Part shown: piece after piece, positions 1 to 10,440 of the stretch
Layout: each line of letters opens with the position of its first letter
How positions within the stretch are numbered: position 1 is the first letter of the stretch
Assembly (NCBI GenBank): GCA_029721435.1
Contig: CM056576.1
Span: 114,370,666 to 114,434,665 of the forward strand
Reading direction: 5' to 3'
Source: Gymnothorax reevesii
Lineage: Eukaryota > Chordata > Actinopteri > Anguilliformes > Muraenidae
DNA: 64,000 nucleotides
Made by a program: the position numbers and the translations under genes
The notes under the pieces: model-generated
What the model saw: only the letters and a program-made list of their open reading frames with translations
Told to the model about the DNA's origin: nothing
Database searches by the model: none

Positions 1-924
1 GTTTATTTCACTCCTGATATGTCTTGGTAGAATAAAAAAAACATACAGGGACATTTTAACAGAATTAAAAACTTGATTTTCTTTGGAGGGGGTCTTTAAA
101 GAAATTTGGGGCTACTGCTTATGTCAAACTTTAAAGCTGCGTATACTAAAGGAGCGCTGTCGCTGGGAGGTCACCTTATGCCTGACTCCTGACATTTTTT
201 TTTTTTTTTTTGGAAGTATGTAAGCTTTTGCCATCAAACAGAAGATTTGGAGTCCCACAAACTCAACTGAACAGAAAGCAGAAGTCATTCGTTCCTCAGT
301 CGAATTGTTAAATAATAGTTTTGTTTCTAAGATGGCCTCAGTGTTCCTTTGCAGACTAAGCACTGACAGTTACAGTGAGTGATTAAATTGATGTACAGCG
401 GCCACTTATTTGTAATGTCTGATGCAACATACTGTAGGCCTACGTTGTAAATTTTGTCTTATTTGGTCAATTGTTTTTTTTATTCATGCAAAACCGTGTA
501 TGCTATGGGATGCAACACAAATATAAAAAGAATATTGTGATAAAGTGAAATCTAATCCAAGTTGCTATTGTCTTTATCACAAGCGATTGTCTAGCGCCGC
601 AAGTCATAATGCACCGATTCCTCATTAAAACATTTCATAAGAGTTTATTTTTGACCATTCAAATTCCTTTACCACAGAGTTCAAAGGACATGAACAGTGT
701 GCCAATATATTTGCTGTTCTTAAAATAGTCCATGAACGTGTGAAGACTCACGACAACTATACTGTGTTTCATCAAAATGCTAAACTGAGCCATATATCAA
801 AACCTCTGGACAATAGAACACCAGTAAAACAGCAACTTTTTCATAACAGAATAAATGTTAAATACTAACGATGCTGGAACAATAGCTTTACACGTAAGTA
901 TAATTGGTTGTCAGATCTCCTTAC
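1..924. other. CYP2 intron 1, no further exon seen
   Basis: This stretch lies downstream of the CYP2 first-exon donor on the minus strand and should be intron 1. I looked for a CYP2 exon 2 and saw none. Short open frames are interrupted by poly-T and AT-rich sequence and have no family resemblance. The rest of the gene is presumably left of the window. Confidence 0.5.
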
Positions 925-1116
925 CTTGGTCATGTAAATCTGAGGCAGTTTTGCATCCATACTAAAAATACTTCCCACAAAGGGCAGACCCCGCGGCCCT
1001 GGGGGAAAGGTGGAGGGTTTCCAGTTCTTGAAAACATCTGCGATGAGCAGAAAAATTAAAAGGAACAGTAAAAGTCCCTTCACATCAAACTCACACAGGG
1101 AGTAAAACTGCCACAT
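925..1116 (-). CDS. Cytochrome P450 family 2 first coding exon (partial gene)
   Basis: This exon encodes 64 residues, starting at ATG 1116-1114 and ending AAG followed by the donor GTAAGG. The product opens with a hydrophobic segment (about residues 14-28, rich in L, I and F) that would anchor the enzyme in the endoplasmic reticulum membrane. A basic stretch follows (FKNWKPS), then the proline-rich hinge PPGPRGLPFVGS (residues 38-49), which is the hallmark of microsomal CYP2 N-termini. The length matches a normal CYP2 exon 1, and splicing after a complete codon fits. The haem-binding Cys and I-helix are in exons outside the window, so substrate and subfamily (for example the fish CYP2J/N/P/AD group) cannot be decided. 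No stop or frameshift is visible. Confidence 0.88.
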
Positions 1117-2834
1117 GAATGCAAGCTGATTAGGACTCCAATAACATGGGACGAACTGCAGTCACAATAAAACCCACCCATCGACTTTGGTATTTCCTGT
1201 TTTGGCAGTCCACACATGGGAAGCTGACCTTCAGGTGATCCAGGAAGCACAGAAATTGTACACAAAGCGTGAAGTATGGTGGCTCTGAAGTGTTAAACAT
1301 ACAGTTAAACATAACTGAAAATCAGCAAACAGAAAATAGCAGCATATGAGAACACAATGGCAATTCCCAAAACAAAATCCGAAGATGGTAACAATTCACA
1401 AGACTTAAACAGCAAATTAAAAATCAAAAATAGTAAACCAGAAAACACTATGGCAAAGCAGAAAATGCCTATTCATATAACAAAGGCAAATCAGAACACC
1501 AGGGGGGGGAAAAAAAAAAAAAAAAAAAGACCCATTGGCAAATCATAAAACAGCGAAACGGCAATACATGAAACAAAATCAGAAAAAACCCACTAAATTT
1601 GAAAATGGCAAATTGCATGACAAAATGGCAAATAAAACTCAAAGGCCATTAATGGAATAGAACGGTAAAAATAAAATGGCAAATCAGACAAGCCGCAAGG
1701 ATATGGTTCTACTCTTGTTTCAACTTGTCTCCAAAAAAAAAAAAACCTGGATATTACCCATTTTTAAGCAGTAAAGACACGCATTGTATACATTTTTGAA
1801 ACGAATTCCAGGTCATGGCACATATTCATTGTATTCCTTGCCATGAAGTTGATTGGCTCCTCTTGCCAAGCCAATAGCAGCTGTTACCCAATTAACTAGC
1901 ATCAGCCATGTTTTGAAAAAAATTTCTCTTGCTCATTGGAAGGATTAAGAGGTAGAGATATGGTATGCACAAGTTACAGCAAATTGGATTAAGAGGTGCA
2001 GGCTATTTGACATTGTTGCATCTTACAGCACCACCTATTGGTCAACTACTTTGTTGTGACTGAACTTCCTAGTCCCTTTAGAAATAAATTGCAGTTTTGA
2101 TGATTGGACATTGAACCCCATTATATGTTGACATCCTGATCAATTTATTGGTTTACCATGGCTATGTTATAACTTTCTGCCAATTGCTTGCAGAGGGAAT
2201 ATTAAAGATTTATTGAACCTCATGGGGGGTAGTGTCTTGACATTAGGGCCACTTTGGCCAGTGCAAGTCATGGCCTGCTGGAGACTGAGCAGAGAGTCCA
2301 GCCCAACCTGGATAGCTCTCTACCCTTATAGATGTTGAAATACTTCCCTGCTACCATTCTAGACAAACCCTGCCCCCCTGGAAACCCCCCCCCCCCCACA
2401 GCAACACTGACCCTTTGTTTGCTGCTTTTTGCACTGGATGTATGGGAATGCGTTGGAGGGCCACAGTTCTTCACAAGTGATCCCCATCCTTAGGAGATGA
2501 CATTGAGGGGGCAAGTCACATTTAAACTTTGACACTTTGTGTCAATTTAGTCCTTGATGTGACCTCCATTTCTTTGGATACCATTATAACCAGCCTTACT
2601 AGTTGCAGCACGAAATGTGAGAACATGGTTGTTTTTTAAACCCCCCCCACCACACCCTTGGGTCAGGCTACTCCAAATGCATATACCAGTATTGTGAGCT
2701 TACATTAGAGAATTGTTTGCAAACTAGCACCACCATACCTTCAGCCAGATGTTGCCGTTTTCTAAACGAACAGTACAGAAAGTTCAAAAAACCCACACAC
2801 CCCAATGAAGCATGAGTTGATGCAAGTTTCCAGC
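1117..2834. other. CYP2 upstream region / intergenic; A-rich repeat
   Basis: This is the intergenic region between the CYP2 start and the 3' end of the ZP gene; both genes are transcribed leftwards. From 1350 to 1690 it is A-rich and repeats the motif AATGGCAAAT with variants at least six times, around a G-run and poly-A at about 1501-1529. A poly-C run lies at 2388-2397 and another at 2641-2650. No coding exon was recognised and no clear TATA box for CYP2 was found. Confidence 0.45.
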
Positions 2835-2840
2835 TTTATT
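2835..2840 (-). terminator. Poly(A) signal of the ZP gene
   Basis: AATAAA on the minus strand begins 6 nt after the ZP stop codon (TAA at 2849-2847). It is the first canonical signal downstream. It would give an unusually short 3' UTR. Confidence 0.75.
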
Positions 2841-2846
2841 TTGAGC

Positions 2847-4851
2847 TTACAGCTTTGTAGCCACCATTAGGCGATGTCTGGAATGCCATAGCATGGCTAG
2901 TACAAGGACAAAGGCAGCCAGCACAACTGCAGCAGCCGCCCCCAGTACACCATATGCAAGAGACTGGGGCACTGGATAAGAGAAAAAAAAAAAAAAAAAA
3001 AAAATTAGCAGAGTCCTTAGAATATATCACTTTAGGTCCCTGGCAGCATTTGCTTCCTCACCTTCTTGAGGGTGAAGAGACTGACTGGCCAGACTTCTAG
3101 ACTGTGGCTCAAAGATCACTGCATCACTAGAAACAATAGTAGCCTCCTCTGTGGACTGAGCAATCTCAGCATGTCTCCCTATAATAGTGGAAAGAATGAG
3201 GTCCTGCCCCTCATGTCAAGGAACTCCCCACCCTCCAGCTTAAGTCAAACTCACTCTGCCTGCCACATCCATGCTCACAAGTATTACCAGCAGAGGGGTA
3301 ACACACTGCAGTACTGCAGTGGATGAATACCTGCAACAGGGTCAAGAAACTGAGAACAAGACAAGCACCACACAGATTAGAAGTTACTGGAAAGTTCCAA
3401 GCCATGGTCCTACCACCATACCATTTCCTTCAAGGGTTCCAGAGAGTCTGCATCAAGGAAGGTAAACATCTTCACAATAAACCGCTTGTAGTGGGTGGGG
3501 TTTGGGAGGCCAGAGGTCTTATCAACAGGGACCAATGTAGTAAGGTACCGGTCATCACGGTAGGGACACCTACAAGGACACAAGGACTAAAGGAAGAGCA
3601 AGGGACAAAAGCCTGCCAAGCAGAGGCAACAGCTGTCAGGCTTTACCCATCAACCAGCAGACTCCACTGAGGCATGCTGAGGGGGCTGGAGGTAGAAGTA
3701 GCCCAGCAGTGCTCCAAGGTCAGGACAATATTGGGGTCTGTCCTGTCCAGGATGCGAACCTCCACATAAACAGGGTCTCGCAGCACCTTGGTGACAGGGT
3801 AGTCTGCCTCACTGAAGTATTTGGTGTAAACTTCCACTGTAGATAGAAATGAACAAGTGTAACTCATTTCAGAAGGAATTGGTCTTAGGACAGGATACCA
3901 AAGTTGAGTAGATACTCAGGTTCTACAGTAGACGGCCTTACCATCAGAGCATCCCTTTCCTTCACACTGGTCATTGGCAATTCTGAGCTCTACACGTAGG
4001 GGGCCTGGGGCAGACACTGGAAGGGGAGGCGGAACAGTGTTCACCTCAGCCACCAGGGAGACCACCTCACTGCCAACATACCTACACAGGAAGGTCAGCC
4101 TGCACCACAGGAAAGAATCTCATGTTATATGCAGGTCAATGCAGCTGTAGAGAGATGAGGTACTGATAAGATTCCATTACTCACTCATGAACACTATCCC
4201 TGGTTATGGAACCCAAGGGCCCAACCCCTACTTCATATGAAGAAGACAGCTTGTTCTCATAGACCACATAGCCACCATCCTCCTGCAAAAAGGAGTTCCA
4301 TTTACCCAGTCATAGAGCAAGAAGATTATTCACCAGCACTAATGACCCACCTTCATTGTAGTGCCACAAGCACTAACAGGGAACTGGAATACAACAAAGG
4401 CAGTAGAGGAGGAAACAGGGCTACAGGGGGCCACATTATCAGCATCCACAATGCTGACAGACTCCCTGCTAAGCCGAGGAACCGTGGTATCCAAAGACAC
4501 GACAACTCTGAATTGACCATCTCGAAGACACTGGACAGTCACTGTCAATATGCACACACGCAAGTTTAATACATTGTCTTGCTGTAGAATTACTGTTAGT
4601 TACTTTGATTAAAACACACCTTCCCTAGCATAGAAACACTGTTCATCAAAACAGCAGTTAAGAGCTTCACAGCCAGCTACATCAATATCAGGGTCTCCAC
4701 ATGGCACCCTTTCAAAGTTATTGACCAGACATCTACTGAAAGGAGTATCTTTGGTTTGTCCTTTAAAAACCAAATCTTGGTTCTGCGCTAAAGCACCAAC
4801 CAAAAGACTAAGCCAAACCAAAACCTGACCACTATGCCAAAGATGTTCCAT
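2847..4851 (-). CDS. Zona pellucida glycoprotein, trefoil + ZP domain (ZP1/ZP4 = ZPB type)
   Basis: This is a structural egg-envelope (chorion) glycoprotein. Nine exons, all GT-AG: 4851-4620, 4541-4351, 4282-4185, 4099-3942, 3836-3647, 3569-3422, 3330-3255, 3178-3062, 2971-2847; 444 aa. The order is a signal peptide (about 1-22), a P-type trefoil (Cys 41, 51, 61, 66, 67, 72), the ZP polymerisation domain (from about residue 78, VTVQCLRDGQF, to GCGR at about 363), a furin-type site RQRR (363-366) split across exons 7 and 8, and a C-terminal membrane helix (about 410-432) with a short basic tail. The trefoil places it with ZP1/ZP4; the glutamine/proline-rich N-terminal repeat of many fish ZPB proteins is absent. 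ATG 4851 is chosen because the signal peptide starts there and no upstream in-frame ATG exists in the short leader. Introns are about 70-150 bp. No disabling change was seen. Confidence 0.93.
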
Positions 4852-4905
4852 GCTGAAGGTAGACAATCCAAAGAAGAGGATAGTTTCAAATTACTTCCTT
4901 AGACA

Positions 4906-4913
4906 TTTAAATA
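4906..4913 (-). promoter_or_regulatory. TATA-like box of the ZP gene
   Basis: TATTTAAA on the minus strand lies 55 nt upstream of the ZP ATG, which would place transcription start about 25 nt before the ATG. An E-box (CACCTG on minus, 4938-4933) lies 20 nt further upstream. The oocyte factor FIGLA is known to act on ZP genes through E-boxes, so the match is suggestive. Both sites are inferred from sequence only. Confidence 0.55.
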
Positions 4914-4939
4914 CTACAGCCCCTGATTATATCAGGTGG

Positions 4940-5769
4940 GTAACTGGATAACGGGAATTCCACTGCCTGATTTGCCATTGGCAGGTTAAGGTCGGCACTG
5001 ATTTCACATTTTCACGCAATATTTCTCCCAGCTTGTTCCTGTGTATATTGCTTGATTGACAATCAAGCACATATTAACTGGATTATCAACACATAGTCTT
5101 TAATTATTTAGAAATAATAATGAAAAATATTTATTTAGGCTCCCTGTATATGCTGGTTTTCATTACAACCTCAATGGCAATCATTTTATTTTAACAAGTA
5201 ATTTATATTTCTCAACTAGATGATTTTTTTGTGGGATTAATTCGGCCCTCTGTGTATGTGGGTTTTCTCTTCAACGACAATGAAAATCAAATAATTATTA
5301 TATATATTCATTTTTCTCATCTCAGTGATTTTAATGTGGTATAACTTGAACTCTTGCACACATTATGTCCAAAATAGATATATAACATTCATAGAATACA
5401 ATTTCTGTGGACATGAAGTGCTTCTGTACTGTGCTGGAAACATGAAGTTACTAAGGCAAATTATCTCTGATGAACTGCGAGACAGCTGACTCAATTAGCT
5501 CCAATGTGATGAAACTGCAGACAGCTAGCCACCAATCCTGACCGTGTGCAACATATCCAATGATTAATTTAAAGACAAACAAATTCATGCTGGAAATTCC
5601 ATTCAATATGAATGCTGGGTTTTGTTTTCCACCAGTTACCCTCAGTAAATGAGCTTATATGGTGTATACACAAAATGGGCTCACTCGTTGATTAGAAAGG
5701 AGTCAAATGTTTAAGGAAAACAAGAATAACCATTGGAGGTTATTCAAGATCTTTTTCTGTGCTGCATTC
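4940..5769. other. AT-rich intergenic sequence
   Basis: This is upstream flank of the ZP gene. It is AT-rich with no open frame resembling a known protein and no repeat boundary that I could fix. Confidence 0.4.
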
Positions 5770-6125
5770 ACCAGACTGAAGTGACTCATGGGGTTCATGA
5801 ATCCACCAGAGAAACCTGCGATATCAATTTTCTTTATGAAAAAGAAATTATATTTTTAAAATATTTTTTAGTTTATCGGGGGGGGACCAATTCTGAGGCC
5901 CCACAAGAGGTCACCAATGATTATAATCACGTGCCTATCAATGCACATTGTAGCTGATATATTTTCCTAATGAATGAAAAAAGAATTTGTCGAAATTGAT
6001 GTCATACTGCCAAGATAGGTAGATATTTGTTCAAAAAATATGTTCTTAAATGGAGATTTCCAACAAATGGCGATTTACAACGTGTGTAAACGACAGTACA
6101 TTTGACAAAGTTCCTGACCATGAAG
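5770..6125 (+). repeat. Unclassified dispersed repeat, copy A
   Basis: About 355 bp, closely similar in reverse complement to 6476-6735 and to 53015-53370. Recognisable blocks are CATGGGGTTCATGAATCC, GATATCAATTTTCTTTATG, CCAATGATTATAATCA and GATGTCATACTGCCAAGATA. Copies A and B form an inverted pair about 350 bp apart. I cannot assign a transposon family. The frame from about 5775 to 5957 stays open in copies A and B. Confidence 0.7.
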
Positions 6126-6475
6126 AACTAAGGTAATTTGCTAACCAAGGGTATGGTCAACATTCAATGAAAAAACTGGGATGTGTTGACACCGGTAACA
6201 TCTTCATCAGAACACTTGCATCAACCAACCGTTGTAAACTGTAAAATGGAGTGTGTTCATACAAAATGGATTGTGTGAGTATGGCTCTCACTAAATTCTT
6301 ATAGTTTAAGTCTTTTTCAGTAATATAGTTATTAACTATGACCCTTATGATGTTTATGCTTAAAATTATAGCCTATTATTAGATCTTGAACACAAAAAAT
6401 GATAAATGTCCACAAACTGGGTTCTAACTCCCAATATTTTGTTGACTGGAAAAACAGATGACGTTTCAACCCAGC
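6126..6475. other. Spacer between inverted repeat copies A and B
   Basis: AT-rich spacer of about 350 bp with no gene. Near its right end (about 6465) it has TGACGTTTCAACCCAGCAGG, similar in style to TGACGTTTCGACGCACTGC at about 54030. Confidence 0.35.
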
Positions 6476-6735
6476 AGGGTCCTTTCTCGGCAGTATGACA
6501 TAAATTTCAACAAATTCTTATTTCATTCATTAGGAAAATATATTAGCTACAATGTGCATTGATGAGCACATGATTATAATCATTGGTGACACTTTGTGGG
6601 GCCCCAGAATTGGTGCTCCCCCTCCCAAAAAAATTAACAAATGTTGAAAATATTATTTTTTTGTCATAAAGAAAATTGATATCGCAGGTTTCTCTGGTGG
6701 ATTCATGAACCCCATGGGGTGGTTTATCAATGCTC
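6476..6735 (-). repeat. Unclassified dispersed repeat, copy B (inverted)
   Basis: This copy is the reverse complement of the first roughly 240 bp of copy A, including CATGGGGTTCATGAATCC and GATTATAATCA. It is shorter than copies A and C because it lacks the outer part containing the GTTCAAAAAATATG block. Confidence 0.7.
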
Positions 6736-8400
6736 AAAATTGTTTAAAAAAAACGGTCGTAACATGGCCGACCTCCGAGTTCAAGGTAATGCTTAATTTC
6801 GGCTGCTACATAGTTTCCCGCACTGCAGTGGAGGTCACATGGTTTCCGGCCCCACAGGTTGCCCATGCTACTAATGTCAAACCCATTTCCCACAGTGGAA
6901 GTCCCAGAGTGGAGGTCACCCATGTTGCTATAGCCAGACTCATCTCGTCAGATTGGAAACCACATGGCTTTTTTCCTGTACACATGCGTTGTGTACAAAT
7001 CTAGCCATCTGGCTTTATTTGCCTTCTCGACCTCATGAGACGCTGCTGTTCTCTGTTCTCCAGGGCAAATTCCCATTCATGCATTCTCAACAAGCGTGCT
7101 CATTTTTTCCAGTTTGAATCAAGTTTTAATACCATAGGCCTAAGTGTTTTCACAAATGTGATGTTTTTTGTTGTTGATGACGAATATGACTTGTGAAAAA
7201 ATTCATCAATCTGCGCATGTCCGCAGCCTCAGAAAACAAATTTGGTTGTATTAAAGATACAGGTAACTTGAAATTATAGGCTAAATCTGAACCATCCAAA
7301 TAGGCTAATCTGATTGGAGCAAAAAAAATCGCAATTGAAGAACGTATACTGTGAGCAAGACATCACTAAAATGACAGATTCCATGAATAGTTTGACAAAT
7401 TATGCAAATAAAGGCCAGAAATAGGCATAAAAACCATGGTAACCACTGATATACTGCAGGGATGGCCAACCCTGGTCTTGGAAAGTAGCAGTGTCTTCTG
7501 GTTTTTGTTGTTACGCTAGATTGATGAATTCCAGCAGTTCACCTCATGGTTTAATGGCTCTAAATTCTGGGGTAAAAACAAAAACCACCACACCCTGCGA
7601 CTCTCAAGCCAGGGCTGTCCACCTAGGATACATGTTTATCGCATATTATGGCAAATTATTGACTTAAAATGGGTGACATTTAGAAGACTGAGGTTACCTT
7701 GATTGTTGAATGTCTTTAATTGCATTTGTACATTCTCTTCCATAAACATGTTAACATAATACAAGTTTTTCTTCTTCATAATTTAGTATATGACCATGGG
7801 AATTCTTCATATTCTTTGTGGCATCACAAAGCTATACCTAGTGTGTGTGTGTGTGTGTGTGTTTGTGTGTATATAATTTATTATATAACATTATATAATA
7901 TTATATATATATTATATAATATATAATTTTATGATTATAATTTCCACATCAACACTTAACAAGCATGCTTCCTCTTTTAACTTTGTTAATACTTAGATGC
8001 AAGAGCCATCTAAGAATAAATCTTCTGCAATATTAATTGAATTTTCATTTTTTCTAATGCAAAAAAGCTACAGTAATTGAGAGAGGATTTAGCTTTTTCT
8101 AAGAAAAAAAAAAGGTCATGTTATTGCCATACCTATATTCTCATATTGTGGCCTAATTCTGTGAATCCGGGGATTCCCTTGGGTATGCTGGTATTTGTAC
8201 CATCCACAACTGCGAATAAAATAATTTTAACAAACTGCTAATTTTTTGAGTATCAGCCCAGATTGGCACAAACTGCTTTTTTGACAGTAAGTCCAATCTA
8301 AGCTGTTTCATGAAGTGTGAAGTTCAAAGTTTTTGTAATACGTATTCAATTTTGTGTCAAAATGCTTCACGCTTTAGTGGTAATCTAAATATAAGCCTCA
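6736..8400. other. Intergenic sequence, MITE-like fragment at 7455-7625
   Basis: No gene recognised. At 7455-7625 a degenerate fragment begins GGGATGGCCAACCCTGGTC and ends CAGGGCTGTCCACC in inverted order, the pattern of short fish hAT-type MITEs seen elsewhere in the window (16.7, 22.3, 23.1 and 38.9 kb). The remainder is AT-rich unique-looking sequence. Confidence 0.4.
7841..7925. repeat. (GT)n followed by (TA)-rich microsatellite
   Basis: GT dinucleotide run from 7841 to about 7870 passes into an imperfect TA/TAA tract. This is simple-sequence DNA. Confidence 0.9.
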
Positions 8401-8429
8401 CAAAGACCAGGTAGACTGTAACTGACTGG

Positions 8430-8990
8430 AAAGAGTCCATAATCCATGCTCTATCACGGCATAGGGTTGTGTCAGTGCCAGTGGCAACCAGAACTCACAC
8501 AACTGTTAACACCGCATTTATGCTAAAAAGTACACCAAGATTGTGAAGCGGCATATGCTGCCTTCAAGACATCTGTTCCAGTCACGCCCCCAAATGTTTC
8601 GACAAAACAATGCATTTGCCATGAAATATCACAACATGGTTTCCTGAAAAGAGGATGCGGGTGGTGGACAGACCTGCCTGCAGTCCTGACATGCCTCAAA
8701 AAAAAAAAGGGGGGGGGGGGGGGGCATTTTGAATTGCAAAAAGTTTCAACAATACTTTTATACACCTTCAGATTTGTTTACAAGAAGGATGGAACAATGT
8801 AACACCTCAGACATTAAATCACTTTCCGTCTTCAATCCCTCAAGGTGATGTGAAAAGGAATGTCAGCACTACAATTGATAAATGAATTACTGTCCCAACT
8901 TTTTCCAAGAATCAAAATGGTAATATTCTAGAAAAATCAATGCATGTAGTGAAACATCGCATAATGTGCTGCTGCATTGTTTTTAAAGTA
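8430..8990 (+). mobile_element. Tc1/mariner-superfamily relic A
   Basis: A heavily decayed plus-strand transposase region. Recognisable landmarks of a common fish element are GGCATAGGGTTGTGTCAGTG (8459), the GACAAAACAATGC block (about 8600) and GACCTGCCTGCAGTCCTGAC (8671). Frames are broken and interrupted by a poly-A/poly-G run at 8698-8724. It is not functional. Confidence 0.6.
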
Positions 8991-9539
8991 ACTCAGGTCA
9001 ACATATAGTGCAAATAATTTCTTTCAGTTTTAATTGTTTGTTGTTGTACGAGAGTTCAGTAGTAGAACCCATTGAATAAACTGGTAAACAAAAATATACA
9101 ATCATACTACAAAATATACATATACCTGTAAAGCTCATCAATTCCATTTAAGTGACAAAACAGGTAAGATTTTTTTCATCTTCACAAAATGGATTCTTGA
9201 CTCAGCCTAGTGGCCAGTTCAGTTTGTGGGGAACAGCACAGCACGGCAAAGTATCAGTGCAATGCGAGAGTACATTATTATTATTATTCTCTTGAAAGCA
9301 TAAAGGATTGCATTATATAATTACAAAATGGAAGGAATGCAGCTGAGTCTCAGTGCCCAAAAGCCGAAAACCACTTCTTAATGCATGTTATGTCTGATTA
9401 CTCAGACGTCTCCGTTCTGAGAACCATCATGTGACATGGGCTCTGAAGTACTTAAAAATCTTGAAAATTATTTATTATTAATTCGAAATGTAATAAGGTT
9501 TTCTAAAACCTTATAAAAACCTTTGTCTGTCAACACCAT

Positions 9540-9830
9540 TTGTCACTGCATCCACAGATGAAAGAAGGCTTTACTATGTAAAGCCAAAGCCAAAAATAAA
9601 CACACTTCTCTGGGCTCTGTGTCATCGGAGATGGGCAGAAGCAAAGTACTCCTTTGCTAAGTTTCATGGTCTGAAAACTCAACACTTTAAGTGGTTTAAT
9701 GGAAAACCAGCCACCATGTTCTCCAGACTAAAGATAACAAGGACAGTTCAAGCAATAATGAGCATCTGATCCAAAAGCCAGCACCTTTCATGGTATGGGG
9801 CGCTTCAGTTGCTCATGATATGGGTACCTA
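9540..9830 (+). mobile_element. Tc1/mariner-superfamily relic B
   Basis: The same family as relic A, from an earlier part of the transposase: CTGCATCCACAGATG, TTCTCTGGGC and, near the right end, AAAAGCCAGCACCTTTCATGGTATGGGG. All frames contain stops or shifts. Confidence 0.6.
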
Positions 9831-9869
9831 GCAAATTTATGAGAGCACCAATAATGCATTTGTAAAACC

Positions 9870-10140
9870 CTAGTCACATTAGAGGCGGAATGAACCGGAA
9901 TGCCGTCGGAATGAAAATTCTTTGTATATTCCTGGATATTCAAAGTGGGTTCTAAAAATTCTGACTACATTCTGAGTGCATTCCAAATATTTGGACCAAT
10001 TCTTGTGGCTGGCCCGAATGTTTTGCTCACGCTCAAAACCTTCCAGGTGCTTTCGAAGTGCATTCTAACTGCGCTCTGACTGCATTATAAATATTCTTAT
10101 GGCATTCCAACACCATTCAAAACATTCTGATTTCATTAAA
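9870..10140. repeat. GCATTC/GGAATG-rich repeat
   Basis: About 270 bp in which GGAATG (left) and its complement CATTC (right) recur every 15-25 bp, for example GGAATGCCGTCGGAATG at 9898 and many GCATTC words to 10130. It resembles the subterminal repeat zone of a DNA transposon. No TIR boundary was fixed. Confidence 0.4.
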
Positions 10141-10440
10141 CTGGAGGCCATTATCCATGAGGACTGGGCGAAGATTCCTTGGGAAAGGAATGCTGCCAAA
10201 AGCTGTTGTCTGCCTATGCATCACATCTCCAGCAGGTCATAGCAGCAAAAGGTTGCTCTACTAGGTGTTAAAGATGCTTGTCATGAAGGGGTTGAATAAT
10301 TGTTTTGAACCTGCAGTTGTCGTTAAAAGTGGCATTTTGTGTTGACTTTGGAGAAGCCATTTATAATATTTGTTGTGTTGAGGCATTTAAATTGATCTTG
10401 TTTGATTTGTTTATTGCAAACAGCTGAAAGTTTGTAAAAT
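10141..10440 (+). mobile_element. Tc1-like transposase 3' relic
   Basis: Translation of 10155-10260 gives pieces like EDWAKIPWER and, after a frameshift, LLSAYASHLQQVIAAKGC, which match the C-terminal end of Tc1-type transposases. The trailing GGGGTTGAATAATTG is typical of the region just after that ORF. It is disrupted by stops and a frameshift. Confidence 0.55.

Noticed and set aside
4849..4866. An upstream start at 4866 for the ZP protein
   Set aside because: That codon is TTG; the first ATG in frame is at 4851 and begins a normal signal peptide.
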